Source: Adiantum capillus-veneris (Eukaryota > Streptophyta > Polypodiopsida > Polypodiales > Pteridaceae). From it: DNA of 64,000 bases. How positions within the stretch are numbered: position 1 is the stretch's first letter; each line of letters opens with the position of its first letter. The translations under genes were made by a program, and so were the position numbers. The DNA is taken from contig CM043954.1 of NCBI GenBank assembly GCA_014529385.2, forward strand, positions 8,703,306 through 8,767,305. The letters are read 5' to 3'. The notes beneath the pieces were generated by a model. The model was not told where the DNA came from. It worked only from the letters and a program-made list of their open reading frames with translations, and ran no database searches. Below are positions 11,930 to 21,821 of the stretch, piece by piece.

Positions 11930-13150
11930 CCAGTACCGGGCCACTCCAGTACCAATCAAGTCCAGTCTAGTAGCAGTCTAGTCTAGTGCAGTACTAGTCC
12001 AGTCCAGTACAATACCAGCCCAGTCTAGTACCAGTCAAGTCCAGTGTAGTCCAGTCTAGTACCAGTCAAGTCCAATCCAGTACTAGTCCACCCAGTACCA
12101 GTCAAGTCCAGTCTAGTCCAGTACCAGTCAAGTCCAATCCAGTACTAGTCCACCCAGTACCAATCAAGTCCAATCGAGTAGCAGTACAATACCAATCTAT
12201 CCAGTACCAATCAAGTCCAGTCCAGTCCAGCCCAGTAGCAGTACAGTACCAGTCCAGTCCAGTACCAATCAAGTCCAGTCTAGTAGCAATCTAGTCCAGT
12301 ACAGTACCAGTCCAGTCCAGTACCAATCAAGTCCAGTCTAGTAGCACTCTAGTCTAGTCCAGTACTAGTCCAATCCAGTACAATACCAGTCCAGTCCAGT
12401 ACCAGTCCAGTACAAGTCAAGTCCAGTGTAGTCCAGTCCAATACCAGTCAATTCCAATCCAGTACTAGTCCACCAAGTACCAGTCAAGTCCAGTCCAGTA
12501 TCAATCAAGTCCAGTACCAATCAAGTCCAGTCCAGTAGCAGTACAATACCAGTCCAGTCTAGTACCAATCAAGTCCAGTCCAGTCCAGTCCAGTCCAGTC
12601 CAGTACCAATCAAGTCCAGTCTAGTAGCAGTCCAGTCCAGTACAATACTAGTCCAGTCTAGTACCAGTCAAGTCCAATCCAGTACTAGTCCACCCAGTAC
12701 TAGTCAAGTCCAGTCCAGTCCAATATCAGTCTAGTCCAGTACCAATGAAGTCCAATCTAGTAGTAGTCCGGTCCAATCTAGTCTAGTACTAGACCAATCG
12801 AGTACTAGTCCACCCAATCCCAGTCCAGTCCCAGTCCAGTCAAGTACCAATCCAATCCAGTAGCTATACTGTACCAGTCAAGTTCAGTTCAGTACCAGTA
12901 TCTGTCCAATCCAGTACTAGTCGAGTCCAGTATCAGTCAAGTCTAGTCCAGTACAGTACCAGTACCAGCTCCAGTTCTTATCCATTACTATTACTAGTAC
13001 AACCCAGTACTAGTACCAGTACAGGATAAGTTCAGTCGAGGATAATCCAGTCTAGTACCAATCCTAATCCAGGATAAGTTCAGCCCATTACTAGTCCAGT
13101 CTAGTCGAGGATAAGTTCAGCCCAATACCAATCCAGTCCAGTAGCACTAC
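11930..13150 (+). repeat. CCAGT-type pentamer-based minisatellite
   Basis: About 1.2 kb built almost wholly from CCAGT, CAAGT, AGTACC and CTAGT words, in runs such as CCAGTACCAGTCAAGTCCAG. Higher-order units are irregular, about 20-45 bases. Both flanks are AT-rich with TAGTATATAG words. Confidence 0.93.
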
Positions 13151-13199
13151 AATATGTTATATAGTATATATAGATTATATAGTATATAATGTTATACTT

Positions 13200-13242
13200 A
13201 CAATAAAAAGTATACAGTAAATAGACTATATAGTATATAGAG

Positions 13243-13285
<43 letters not shown>
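13200..13285. repeat. AT microsatellite, left part (target of element A)
   Basis: An (AT)n run reaches the first base of the element A LTR. A second (AT)n run begins directly after the last A LTR at 36859, so A seems to have split one microsatellite. Confidence 0.85.
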
Positions 13286-13290
<5 letters not shown>

Positions 13291-13574
13291 CATGGTTTTT
13301 AGGACCCCTTCTGAAGATGCAATAAAGGCACAATCAGTTGTTGGGGAGATGAGGATACTCTAGTCCAAGGGATCTCGAAAGAGAAGAAAAATCTACTTCA
13401 CAAGCACCAAAGTGTAAAAAGTGCCATGGACAGAAGATACGTGGGAACGAGCTCTTATGCATGCCTACAACCTATATCTTACAGAATAGCCCATTCTAGG
13501 TGTGAATTTCTAGTGAAATTTACACGAGGATGTTCGTGTGGACTCACAGCACAGCATACTCCGTTTTCACCTTT

Positions 13575-13715
13575 TTACCGACAGTAAATATTTTTTACCA
13601 CAGTAAATATTTTTTGCCTACAGTAAATATTTTTCACCGACATGGTAAATACAAATCACTTTTTACTTGCAGTAACTTTTTTTACCCATGGTAAATATTT
13701 TTTACTGCACCATAA
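13575..13715 (+). repeat. CAGTAAATATTTTT repeat cluster in LTR A
   Basis: The motif CAGTAAATATTTTTTACC and variants recur several times in the U3 part of the LTR. The same cluster is at 30715-30850. It may carry binding sites for transcription factors (inference). Confidence 0.7.
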
Positions 13716-14193
13716 GTATTCGGTAGGTAACAGTTCACTGTTACTAGAAGCAGTGATTGGGCATCAACAATGCAGTTACAAGAGAAGAAAAGGGGAAAAT
13801 CTTATGGTAAAGGTGAGTCAACAGGGATAAAGACTTTTGAGTTGAAAAGAGACATGCTGATTTTTTCAAAGAACACATGTCAAAAGAAGCCATAGTTGAG
13901 GATTTTTTGAGAATTTGATATTCAGGAGGACCCAGCAGGTCCCCCCCTGACATGTGCAGAACCTCCAGTTTCAATAGCCACCTTACCTGCTCTTAAATGC
14001 TGGTCAAGGCCTTATCCCCATGTGTCACAATCAGAAAAATCAGCATTTACCCTCCCCTCTCACATCACTCTAGAGAATATCTTGATGGTGACATATCAGG
14101 TGACCTCAATCTGTTGACCACCCTAAGCAAAAAGTAACCCCAATCAGCGGATTTAAGCATGTTTATCCCTAATCCTAAACCCTCTCAGAAACT

Positions 14194-14200
14194 TATATAA
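14194..14200 (+). promoter_or_regulatory. Putative TATA box of LTR A
   Basis: TATATAA within ACTTATATAAGGAGGCC. It is conserved in the other two A LTRs (about 31332-31338 and 36251-36257). Position within the LTR fits a U3/R promoter. Confidence 0.55.
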
Positions 14201-14804
14201 GGAGGCCTTCTCTCACTCAAAACCAACACTTCACCCACTTCACCAAGCAACAAAGCTATGACGACATTCCTCACAACGAGGAACTATGGGTGGAGCTCTA
14301 CTCTCTCTCCCTCTCTCTCTCTCTCCCTCTAGTATGCTACATTACTAGCCCTAAAACCTAAATAAGGAGTCTTCTCTCATGCTCCATGGCCACCATCCTC
14401 GCCATCATTCTCTAAGGTATTGATGTGTTGCTAGTAGGATCATACCTACTTGCTGGGTTAATTGTTTTTGACAAGGGATTATGCCATCCTTGGCTTGCTT
14501 CTCTATATCCTTGTTATGTATGATCAGATGCCGTTGTATTGTTAAGCTGATGTCTTGTGTATATATATGCTACATAAGGTCCCTAAGCTTCGTTTCTATG
14601 TGTTTTGCCATATTTTTTGATGCCATCATAATGCTAGAAGTCTCACTTGCCTATGTGCACTATGTGTGAGGTCCCTAAACCTCTTAATTTAGGGTGGTGC
14701 CCCCTTTGTTTTGTTCTTTGCTTGTTTGCATGAGGCGTGGTTTGTGGAGTGTGCACGAGTACAGAGGCCACCCGATTGCACTGCTCTTTTTCCCGCTATC
14801 ATTT

Positions 14805-14822
14805 TGGTGCCCCCACGGAGGA
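14805..14822 (+). promoter_or_regulatory. Primer-binding site of element A
   Basis: TGGTGCCCCCACGGAGGA follows the LTR end by three bases. Element B uses the same sequence (minus strand at 23997-24014) and the second A unit repeats it at 31942. Confidence 0.7.
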
Positions 14823-14874
14823 GGGCTACACAGACCTTCACTCCACAAGCAATGAAGATGTGCAATCTACAACA

Positions 14875-15031
14875 TGGACGAATGGCGTGAGGAGTTTGCA
14901 AATTGGAGAACAGAAGAGGAGGAGGCTTTAGAGGCCTTAAAAGCTTTCATCGAGGTCTTGTTACCAGGTTGCAGTGTCATTGAAATTCAAGAAGTAAGTT
15001 CTTCTACATGCCTTGTTCGTGATCGTCGCTA
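14875..15031 (+). CDS. Small leader ORF of element A (51 codons), unknown function
   Basis: Begins ATGGACGAATGGCG. The product is acidic (MDEWREEFANWRTEEEEALE...) and ends LVRDRR. The second A unit has the same frame near 32010-32168, with one E to D change near residue 15. It lies between the primer site and gag, in sense. Function is unknown. It may be exon 1 of a longer leader protein. Confidence 0.35.
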
Positions 15032-15055
15032 ACGAAGGAGAGTAAGAAGAAGAGC

Positions 15056-15271
15056 TTGATATACCTCTCCTCTCAACCTATGAGTGCTCCAGAAACCTCC
15101 AACGCACACGAGCTTGAAATATTCTACATCAACATACACGAAGGTACTGTGACACACATTAAGGGAAGAGAAAGCATCACCAGACCTCTCTTTCCTGAGG
15201 AGCCGACTAAGAGGAGGAAGATCACCTCTACACCTAAGTGGCCCAAGGCCGCAGCGCGTGCTCAAGCGTAA
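15056..15271 (+). CDS. Leader ORF of element A (71 codons), unknown function
   Basis: Product has a basic KRRKITSTPKWPK tail. The copy at 32193-32408 keeps the full frame with two substitutions. I recognise no domain. Together with the following ORFs it occupies the pre-gag leader, where Ogre-type elements are known to carry an extra ORF. Confidence 0.35.
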   Translation: MIYLSSQPMSAPETSNAHELEIFYINIHEGTVTHIKGRESITRPLFPEEPTKRRKITSTPKWPKAAARAQA

Positions 15272-15435
15272 GGTAACATTTGGCTTAATCTCATTAATAA
15301 GGGATTACATGACCACTACTGGTAAGAAAAAGGCTAGTGAGCAACCAACTTCAACCTCCAACTTGCAACCACGACTCTCACCCCTAAATCCTCCTGAAGC
15401 AAAGGCTTGCCTACAAGATTGCCGCCCGTCTGCGA

Positions 15436-15834
15436 GTGTTCCCAGTGCACTTTGTGAATCCAGACACCACCAATCCCAAGCCAACCTCCTGTCCGCGTGA
15501 AGATCACTTTGGATATTGTCAAAAGTGCTTTGGAGACCGGGTGAAAAGCGTCCCTGCCCTACCTTTGCTGCTAATTTTCAAGAAGTTATCTCAATCTAAG
15601 GAAACTATCTTAGTTGATGATGTGCTACACATTAATGGTGTCACTTTCATTCGTCATGCTGATTATGGTAATAGCATCCAATTGTTGCTTGCTAAAAGGC
15701 TCAGCATTGTACAAAGTGTTGCCATCACGCCTTACGTCTTCACAAATGCATCAGGAAGAGTCGAAGTGATCCGAGGTGCTGACCTTCTGTGGCTGATCAG
15801 GCTCATTGGTCCCAAGGTGGTGCAACTAAGCTAG
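15436..15834 (+). CDS. Leader ORF of element A (132 codons), unknown function
   Basis: Encodes a protein with a Cys pair (GYCQKCFGD), then a hydrophobic/charged alternating region (ETILVDDVLHINGVTFIR...). The homologous frame is open at 32573-32971 in the second unit. An upstream frame starting near 15309 may join it by frameshift or splicing. I do not recognise the family. It lies in sense upstream of gag, so it could be the extra ORF1 known from Tat/Ogre elements. Confidence 0.45.
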   Translation: MFPVHFVNPDTTNPKPTSCPREDHFGYCQKCFGDRVKSVPALPLLLIFKKLSQSKETILVDDVLHINGVTFIRHADYGNSIQLLLAKRLSIVQSVAITPYVFTNASGRVEVIRGADLLWLIRLIGPKVVQLS

Positions 15835-15838
15835 TCTC

Positions 15839-16078
15839 TTGTGTGTAAGTATGGATGCCAATAATGAGAATGATGATCCCCGCATGTTTCCTTTCCATTT
15901 TGTGCGTCATATCCGTGTGAATATTTGTATTGATAGAAAAATCTTTTATCAGCAAAGAATAGCCCTGTTGTTTGGAGCCGAGAGACTTGGGGAAATCTTG
16001 CGCTCTCCTCATCCTGTCATTCTACCCTTACTAGACTATTACCATTCCTTTGATGTGTCGATCTTCATCCTATTTTGA
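15839..16078 (+). CDS. Conserved pre-gag small ORF (about 76-79 codons)
   Basis: The likely start is the ATG at 15851 (MDANNENDD...). The product shares a clear pattern with a small ORF at the same place in element B (minus, 23049-23267). Both contain RKIF-Y/F-QQRI, then FG--RL-EIL--P-PV, then a SFDV--F-L end. Spacing to gag is also kept (91 and 102 bases). Conservation between two diverged families in opposite orientation argues for a real coding sequence. No known domain is recognised. Confidence 0.6.
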   Translation: MCVSMDANNENDDPRMFPFHFVRHIRVNICIDRKIFYQQRIALLFGAERLGEILRSPHPVILPLLDYYHSFDVSIFILF

Positions 16079-16169
16079 GCTAAGTTGTGCTAAAGCTACA
16101 AATTGTAATTACCATACTCTATTTTAAAATAAATTGGAGCTGTTTGTGTAATTGTTTACTCTCTCACGT

Positions 16170-16442
16170 ATGGCCTTCCCTAACTTTTATGGTAAGCCTA
16201 GGGAGGTTGCTCCAGACTTTTTGGATAATTTGGAAATGGCCTTTCTGGTATCGGGAAGGGATGACGAAGCTACTAAGTTAAGGGCCTTTCCTTTGGTCTT
16301 GAGGGAAGGTGCAAAATTATGGTATCAAACTTTGGCACCTGAAGAAAGAAGAGACTGGGAGTCCTTAAATATGGCCTTCATCGAAGAATTTTGCCGCCAT
16401 GAGCCTCCAGAGGAGATATGGAGACAGCTCTTAGAGCTACGC
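16170..16442 (+). pseudogene. gag: Element A gag, 5' part, cut by element B
   Basis: Starts MAFPNFYGK, a gypsy gag start, and runs through a capsid-like region (KLRAFPLVLREGAKLWYQTL, then DWESLNMAFIEEF) until the B LTR interrupts at the leucine-arginine pair before 16443. Reading resumes at 25165: the codons CTA CGC join CAA ACA across the target duplication ACGC. The start is chosen by similarity to the B gag start MAFSYPEFHG. Confidence 0.8.
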
Positions 16443-16619
16443 TGTGAGCGGGATGAAAACACACACAGCGCCTCTATAACTACCCGACACACACTCTTGG
16501 GAATATACACACACACACTATGGGGAACCACTCGGCTTACACAACACACCTGGCCGAAACAGGGAACACACCTCTGGAGTGAGAGGAGAGAGACTATCCA
16601 CTTGCCCACTCCACACAGA

Positions 16620-16663
<44 letters not shown>

Positions 16664-17594
16664 CAGCTCAAAAGAGGAGAATTTCTGATGTTTAGATACA
16701 AATGATCTTGGGCCAACACCAATGGGGCAAACAGCTCACACAATATGGGTAAAAGATACCAGATACAATCACAAATTGGAGAAGAAGCTTCACTCACCGG
16801 AGAAGATTACACAGAAAAACAGCAGAAAAAGAGTGAGGAATTTGGCAAAATGGACAGCACCATTGCGTCCGGAACGGCCCGAAACCCCCGTCTACAATGT
16901 CAAAGTGCTCAAATCCGACCTCGGATGAGCAGTTTACTGCCAAAACAGGCTCCAAAATGAGCAAAAACACAACTGCGGCTGTTCCTCCTCTCTTCTCCAC
17001 GTTTTTTCTGGTCTTCTCTCTTGTTTTTCAGTTCCCACACTTAGCTTTATTAGTTGGGCTTGGCCTTTTAGATGACCTCAAACAGACCCCGAACAGGCCA
17101 AAAACTGACCTCGCAGTGCATAGTTGTCACCTTTTTTGCATCATCCGCACACCTGTCACTCAGCTTTTTTCAATAATGCGTCCCGCCACCACGTGAAGTG
17201 GCCCCAAAAAGTGGTCCTAATGATGACCTTTCTGCATAATTCTCATGAGAAAACACCCACGTCGTGTCCGTCCTCATCCGCGTGCAAATATTGACCTCGT
17301 TCGCCCTCCTGACGCCACTAGATGCCATCTGACGCACCTGCTGACCTCACGTCGTCGGCCCGCGGATAACTTCCTTGAGAAGTTTTAGGCGCTACCAACT
17401 CCTCCTTATTGTAGAAAAGACACACTAGTATTGATAATAGTGAAAATCGTTGCACTATGTACATGCTGTCCTACCTGTACACATGTGGGCCCCACGCAAC
17501 CACCTGGCTCTGGAAAATGGGCAATCCTTTATTTGATGCACCATGCATGTGGATGTACATATGCGCAATCCCTTGCTCCAAAAAACTCCTGACA
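16443..17594 (-). repeat. Element B 3' LTR
   Basis: TGTGAGCGGG to CTCCTGACA on the plus strand, 1152 bases, near-identical to 24021-25164 and 33578-34727. It contains a CA microsatellite (16620-16658). Confidence 0.9.
16620..16658 (+). repeat. CA microsatellite in LTR B
   Basis: (CA)n, longer here than in the other two LTR copies (about 24197-24225 and 33757-33786), so it varies in length between copies. Confidence 0.9.
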
Positions 17595-17612
17595 TAATTT
17601 GCCCATCCCCTA
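17595..17612 (-). promoter_or_regulatory. Polypurine tract of element B
   Basis: Minus strand AGGGGATGGGCAAATTA directly before the LTR start TGTCAGGAG. Confidence 0.65.
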
Positions 17613-17735
17613 GCTTGCTAGATCATTCATGATCAGCAGCAGCAAAGAGAGATATGAGACTCACCGCATCACAGGTCTCCTCATCCCTCACCAACACTGC
17701 TTGATCCGCAGACAGCTCATCTTGCTCCACCATCA

Positions 17736-20700
17736 TTAACCTTTACCCTTGACGCAATGTAGAACACCATCCAGGTTAGCCAGCTGATATGTGCCATTTG
17801 GAAAACACTCCACTACCTTGAAAGGGCCTTCCCACTTAATTTGAAACTTCTTTTGGAAGGTGTTGTCCAGCTTACTGTTGTAGCGCAAAACCAAGTCATG
17901 TTTCTTGATACCCTTACTTTTGACCTTTTCATTTATCTTTGCTAAAGCCCCATCTTGCATCTGCCCATAATGTTCCAACGCGCTCATCCTGTCCAACTGG
18001 ACCTCTTGTAACTGCAAGAGCCTCTCTTTGAATGCATCACTAGGCGGCCCAAGCAACTTCTCTAACATCTTGACCGCAGGCAACTCTACCTCCACAGGCA
18101 ATAGTGCTTCCTTTCCATACACCAAATGAAATGGAGTAAACCCTGTACCCGTCTTCACCGAAGTACGGTAAGCCCATAATGCACTAGGCAATTCCAAATC
18201 CCAATTCTTTCCTTGGTGCTCTGTCACTTTAGAAAGAATTTGTACCAACTCACCATTGAATCTTTCATTTAAGCCATTACACTGCGGGTAATAAGGAGTG
18301 GTATGCTGGTGCCTAATCTTCATCTTTGTGCATAAGAAGTCTAGCAGTTTAGCTCTAAATCCTGGCCCCTTATCTGAAAGCAGCTCTAATGGCACCCCAA
18401 ACTTGCAACATATTTCATCATACACAAATTTTGCCACATCCTTTGCAGTGATCTGTTTTACTGCTATAGCCTCTGCCCATCTAGAAAGATAGTCCACTGC
18501 CGTCAAAATATAGCTTTTGCCCCTGCTTGTGATAGGTAACGGGCCTATTGCATCAATCCCCCACTTTTCAAACACATCAAATGCCATAATGGTTTTTCGT
18601 AGCTCTGGCTTCAACACTCTCTTCCCAAATGCTTGACACCTATTGCAAGACCTACACCAATGGTGAACATCCTTGTGCAGACTAGGCCATACATACCCTT
18701 CTTGCAAGATCTTATGCAAGGTGATCTTTAGAGAAAAATGGCCACCACATGCGCCTTCATGATTCTCTTCCAACACTCTGTAAAGCTCCTCCCGCCAAGG
18801 TACACGTCTCAACACGAGATCAGCCCCTTTCATGTATAAGACATCACCAATCAATTTGTACCTGTGTGCTCTACGCACAAAGCCATACTTCTTAGACTTC
18901 TGAATCTCCTTTGGAATGATTCCTGTTAGCAAAAACTCCTCTTCTTGAGCCAAACTTTCCCGGCCATGATAAAGAGGTAAATTGGTCCTCAACACTAATA
19001 GCTCCCCAATCATGCCTTGAGCTGCTTCATGTGCCTCTCCATTTAGAGCACGTTCAATGTGTTTGACGCACCATGCTTGAAACTTTTTTAACAGGCCTTT
19101 AATTCTGAAGCACATTTCCTTCAATGAGGTGTTCTTGCTCTTCCACACACCCAGGACTTGCTTCACCACTAACAAGGCATCACCTTTTATGCTCAACCTT
19201 CGAACCCCATGCTTCAAACAAATGTGTAATCCGGCTTCCAATGTAGCATATTCAGCCTCATTGTTACTATGCGCATCCAATTTGAACCCTCTCTTGCATG
19301 CTAGCTTCCCCTCTGGATCATAAAGTGCTATACCCCCTGAAGCTGCATCGTGGATCTTTCTGTATGAACCATCAAAGAACAACACATGTGCATTGCTGAT
19401 CTGTGGCACTTCTTCAACTACCTTTCTCACCACCTCTTCCTTAACAATAAGGGGATTCTCCTTGTAGGTCAACAAATCAGCTAGGGTAGCCCTTGTACTA
19501 TCTTCCACTAGAAAAGAGAACTCAAACTCTTGCAGCTCAATTACCCATTTCTTCACCACATTTGACATGTTAGTACCATTAATTAACTGTGGCAAAAAGG
19601 CATAACTCGTCAAGAAAACAAAAGGCCGTGGTAGCAAGTAATGACGAAATCGTCGACAAGCAAATATTACACTGGCCATCACTAGCTCTACTTCCGATAA
19701 CTTTCTCTCCGCTACCAACTTCACTCGGCTTGCACAATACACTGGCCTCATATAATGGCTGCCCTTCCCCTTTTTCAATAGCATAGCTCCAATGGCATCA
19801 TCCCCTACTGATGGATTTACATAAAAAACTTTCTCCCAATCAGGAGCCTGCATGGCTGACAAACCCCCTAACACCTCTTTCACCTCTTGAAACACTTCTT
19901 CACACTTGTCATCCCATTGCAATGGATCATGCTTTGCCACTTGCTGTAATGGATAAAGAAGCTGCGAAGACAATGGAATAAACCGTGCCATGTACTTCAC
20001 TTTGTGTATAAAGGTTGCCAATTGCTTCGTACTCGTAGGTGATGGAAGAAGAATAATAGACTTAACCTTGTCTGGATCAGCCTCAATGCCATTTTCTGAC
20101 ACCATGTGGCCCAATAACTTCACCCTTGGCTGTGCTAGATGACATTTCTTTGGATTTAGTTGTCCTCCACATTCATCATATCGAGCGAATACCATCTGTA
20201 GCTTCTCATGGTGATCAGCCCTACTACTATAGACACAGAAGTCATCCATAAAAGCTTTAACACAACAACCAATGAATGGTTCCAACACCCAATTTGCTCT
20301 CTCTTGATAAAAGGAAGGTCCATTTGACAACCCAAATGGAAATACTGTGTAGCAATAGCAGCCCCATGGCGTAATAAAAGTTGTCTTTGTGCGGTCTTTA
20401 AGAGCAATCTTCAATTGAAAATAGCCTGAAAAACCATCACACACACTGTACCTCTCATAACCTGCCACTGAATCCAAGATCTGATCGATGAATGGAAGAG
20501 GATATGGGTTCTTCTTAGTGTCTGCATTTAAGGGTTTAAAATCTACACAAATCCTCCGCTTCCCATCCTTCTTTGGACTGACTACTACTGAACTCACCCA
20601 TTCTGTGGTCTCCACAGGGACTATGAACCCTGCCTTCAATAACTTGTCCACCTCTACCCGCAAGGCTTCCATTTGCTCTTGACCCATCCTTCTTAGCCTT

Positions 20701-21821
20701 TGCCGCACTGGCTTAGCACCTTCTTTCAGCTCTATATGCATCTCTTCACCCTTGAACCCTCTGATCTCTTCATATGAAGTAATGAACAAATCAGGAAAAC
20801 TAGCCAGCATATGCAAAAATATATCCTTCTCCATAGCTGAGAGGTCTCCACTAATCATTTGCGTCATTAATTCCTGCTTCTTTGACAACTCAACTTTGGT
20901 TTGCATCAGCCCTTCAATCACTTCATAAGGCCCTTCACTTTCATCTTCAACCTCATTCGCAAATGCAACTAAACCAAACTCCTGTATTTCTTTGTCCATC
21001 AAAAGAAATGCAACATCAGCATCCTCATCACTGCTGGTAGTGCCATCACTGTCCTCATCTGTCATCGTGGAAGAGTCTTCATCACTAGACTCATCCTCAT
21101 CTTCATAAAGCTCCTCTAATCGTTTCCTTGTGTCCATATTATAAAGCTTCTTGGTACCTGTCTTTCCATAGAGGCTAATCGTACCATGTTGCCAATCTTG
21201 AATAGCTCCCACTGCACGTAACCATGGTCTGCCCAGTATAATAGGATATGCTCCCAACCCTGCTGGCATCACATGAAAATCAACCACTGCCTTTGCATCA
21301 TATGCCTCCACTTCTAAGCTCTTTACAACACCCAAGCATTTTACTTTTTGATGGTTTGCCAATCTGATTCGAAACCCTGACACCCCAGCCACTGTGAGAC
21401 CCATCTTCTCAACGCATGAGTGTGTTATGACGCATATTTGGGCTCCGCCATCCACATAACCTTGTACCAAATTTTTCCTTTTATGCCACACATCTACTAT
21501 TGGACAAATGTCTGGTAGCTCATCCATTGCCAACACCTTTACTGAACCTCTCTCTGGCTCTTTCTCCATTGGGTTAACCATCCTCTTCCACTGTCGCTTT
21601 AGCTTAGGCACCATCTCTATAAGCTGCCCAAAAGTAACATCTGCCTTCCTGCTCGTCAGATCCTCCTTCAAGTCATGGCTTAATTGCCCATCCCCTAGTG
21701 GAAAATCTGAAACATGAAACTTTCGACGAGCTCTCCTTTTCCTCTTGGCCTTGACATCCTCGCCTTCATGGCTCTTTCCTTTCTTCTTACTAGGACCTGG
21801 GGCACTTCTTCCTTCCTTTTC
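17736..21821 (-). CDS. pol: Element B pol: protease, RT, RNase H, second RNase H, integrase
   Basis: Long open frame (1311 codons from the methionine at 21671; the frame is open back to the amber codon at 21824). Protease: YVDGGAQIC near residue 74, where the usual D-S/T-G is D-G-G. RT: WVSSVVVSPKKDGKRRICVDF and the FMDD box near residue 475. Then a gypsy RNase H remnant and a second RNase H (FFDGSYRK, NNEAEY, KGDALL). Integrase: HWCRSCNRC zinc finger, GIDAIGPLP, LSDKGPGF and NGLNERFNG (D, D, E). The C-terminus is changed by a deletion of about 35 bases near 17740: B' at 34756 reads HKSRVNGLRLKLYHARL where B ends HCVKGKG. Otherwise the frame is intact, so recent activity is likely. Confidence 0.92.
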   Translation of the reverse strand, partial: EKEGRSAPGPSKKKGKSHEGEDVKAKRKRRARRKFHVSDFPLGDGQLSHDLKEDLTSRKADVTFGQLIEMVPKLKRQWKRMVNPMEKEPERGSVKVLAMDELPDICPIVDVWHKRKNLVQGYVDGGAQICVITHSCVEKMGLTVAGVSGFRIRLANHQKVKCLGVVKSLEVEAYDAKAVVDFHVMPAGLGAYPIILGRPWLRAVGAIQDWQHGTISLYGKTGTKKLYNMDTRKRLEELYEDEDESSDEDSSTMTDEDSDGTTSSDEDADVAFLLMDKEIQEFGLVAFANEVEDESEGPYEVIEGLMQTKVELSKKQELMTQMISGDLSAMEKDIFLHMLASFPDLFITSYEEIRGFKGEEMHIELKEGAKPVRQRLRRMGQEQMEALRVEVDKLLKAGFIVPVETTEWVSSVVVSPKKDGKRRICVDFKPLNADTKKNPYPLPFIDQILDSVAGYERYSVCDGFSGYFQLKIALKDRTKTTFITPWGCYCYTVFPFGLSNGPSFYQERANWVLEPFIGCCVKAFMDDFCVYSSRADHHEKLQMVFARYDECGGQLNPKKCHLAQPRVKLLGHMVSENGIEADPDKVKSIILLPSPTSTKQLATFIHKVKYMARFIPLSSQLLYPLQQVAKHDPLQWDDKCEEVFQEVKEVLGGLSAMQAPDWEKVFYVNPSVGDDAIGAMLLKKGKGSHYMRPVYCASRVKLVAERKLSEVELVMASVIFACRRFRHYLLPRPFVFLTSYAFLPQLINGTNMSNVVKKWVIELQEFEFSFLVEDSTRATLADLLTYKENPLIVKEEVVRKVVEEVPQISNAHVLFFDGSYRKIHDAASGGIALYDPEGKLACKRGFKLDAHSNNEAEYATLEAGLHICLKHGVRRLSIKGDALLVVKQVLGVWKSKNTSLKEMCFRIKGLLKKFQAWCVKHIERALNGEAHEAAQGMIGELLVLRTNLPLYHGRESLAQEEEFLLTGIIPKEIQKSKKYGFVRRAHRYKLIGDVLYMKGADLVLRRVPWREELYRVLEENHEGACGGHFSLKITLHKILQEGYVWPSLHKDVHHWCRSCNRCQAFGKRVLKPELRKTIMAFDVFEKWGIDAIGPLPITSRGKSYILTAVDYLSRWAEAIAVKQITAKDVAKFVYDEICCKFGVPLELLSDKGPGFRAKLLDFLCTKMKIRHQHTTPYYPQCNGLNERFNGELVQILSKVTEHQGKNWDLELPSALWAYRTSVKTGTGFTPFHLVYGKEALLPVEVELPAVKMLEKLLGPPSDAFKERLLQLQEVQLDRMSALEHYGQMQDGALAKINEKVKSKGIKKHDLVLRYNSKLDNTFQKKFQIKWEGPFKVVECFPNGTYQLANLDGVLHCVKGKG

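Larger units (their letters stand above)
13286..14801 (+). repeat. Element A LTR 1 (5')
   Basis: TGATGCATGG to CGCTATCA, about 1.52 kb. It is near-identical to 30424-31938. It contains TATA boxes, CT microsatellites and a TTTACC/CAGTAAATATTTTT short-repeat cluster near 13575-13715. Confidence 0.92.

Noticed and set aside
11930-13150. CRISPR-like regular repeats
   Set aside because: Words are contiguous and degenerate with no unique spacers; the context is a eukaryotic transposon.
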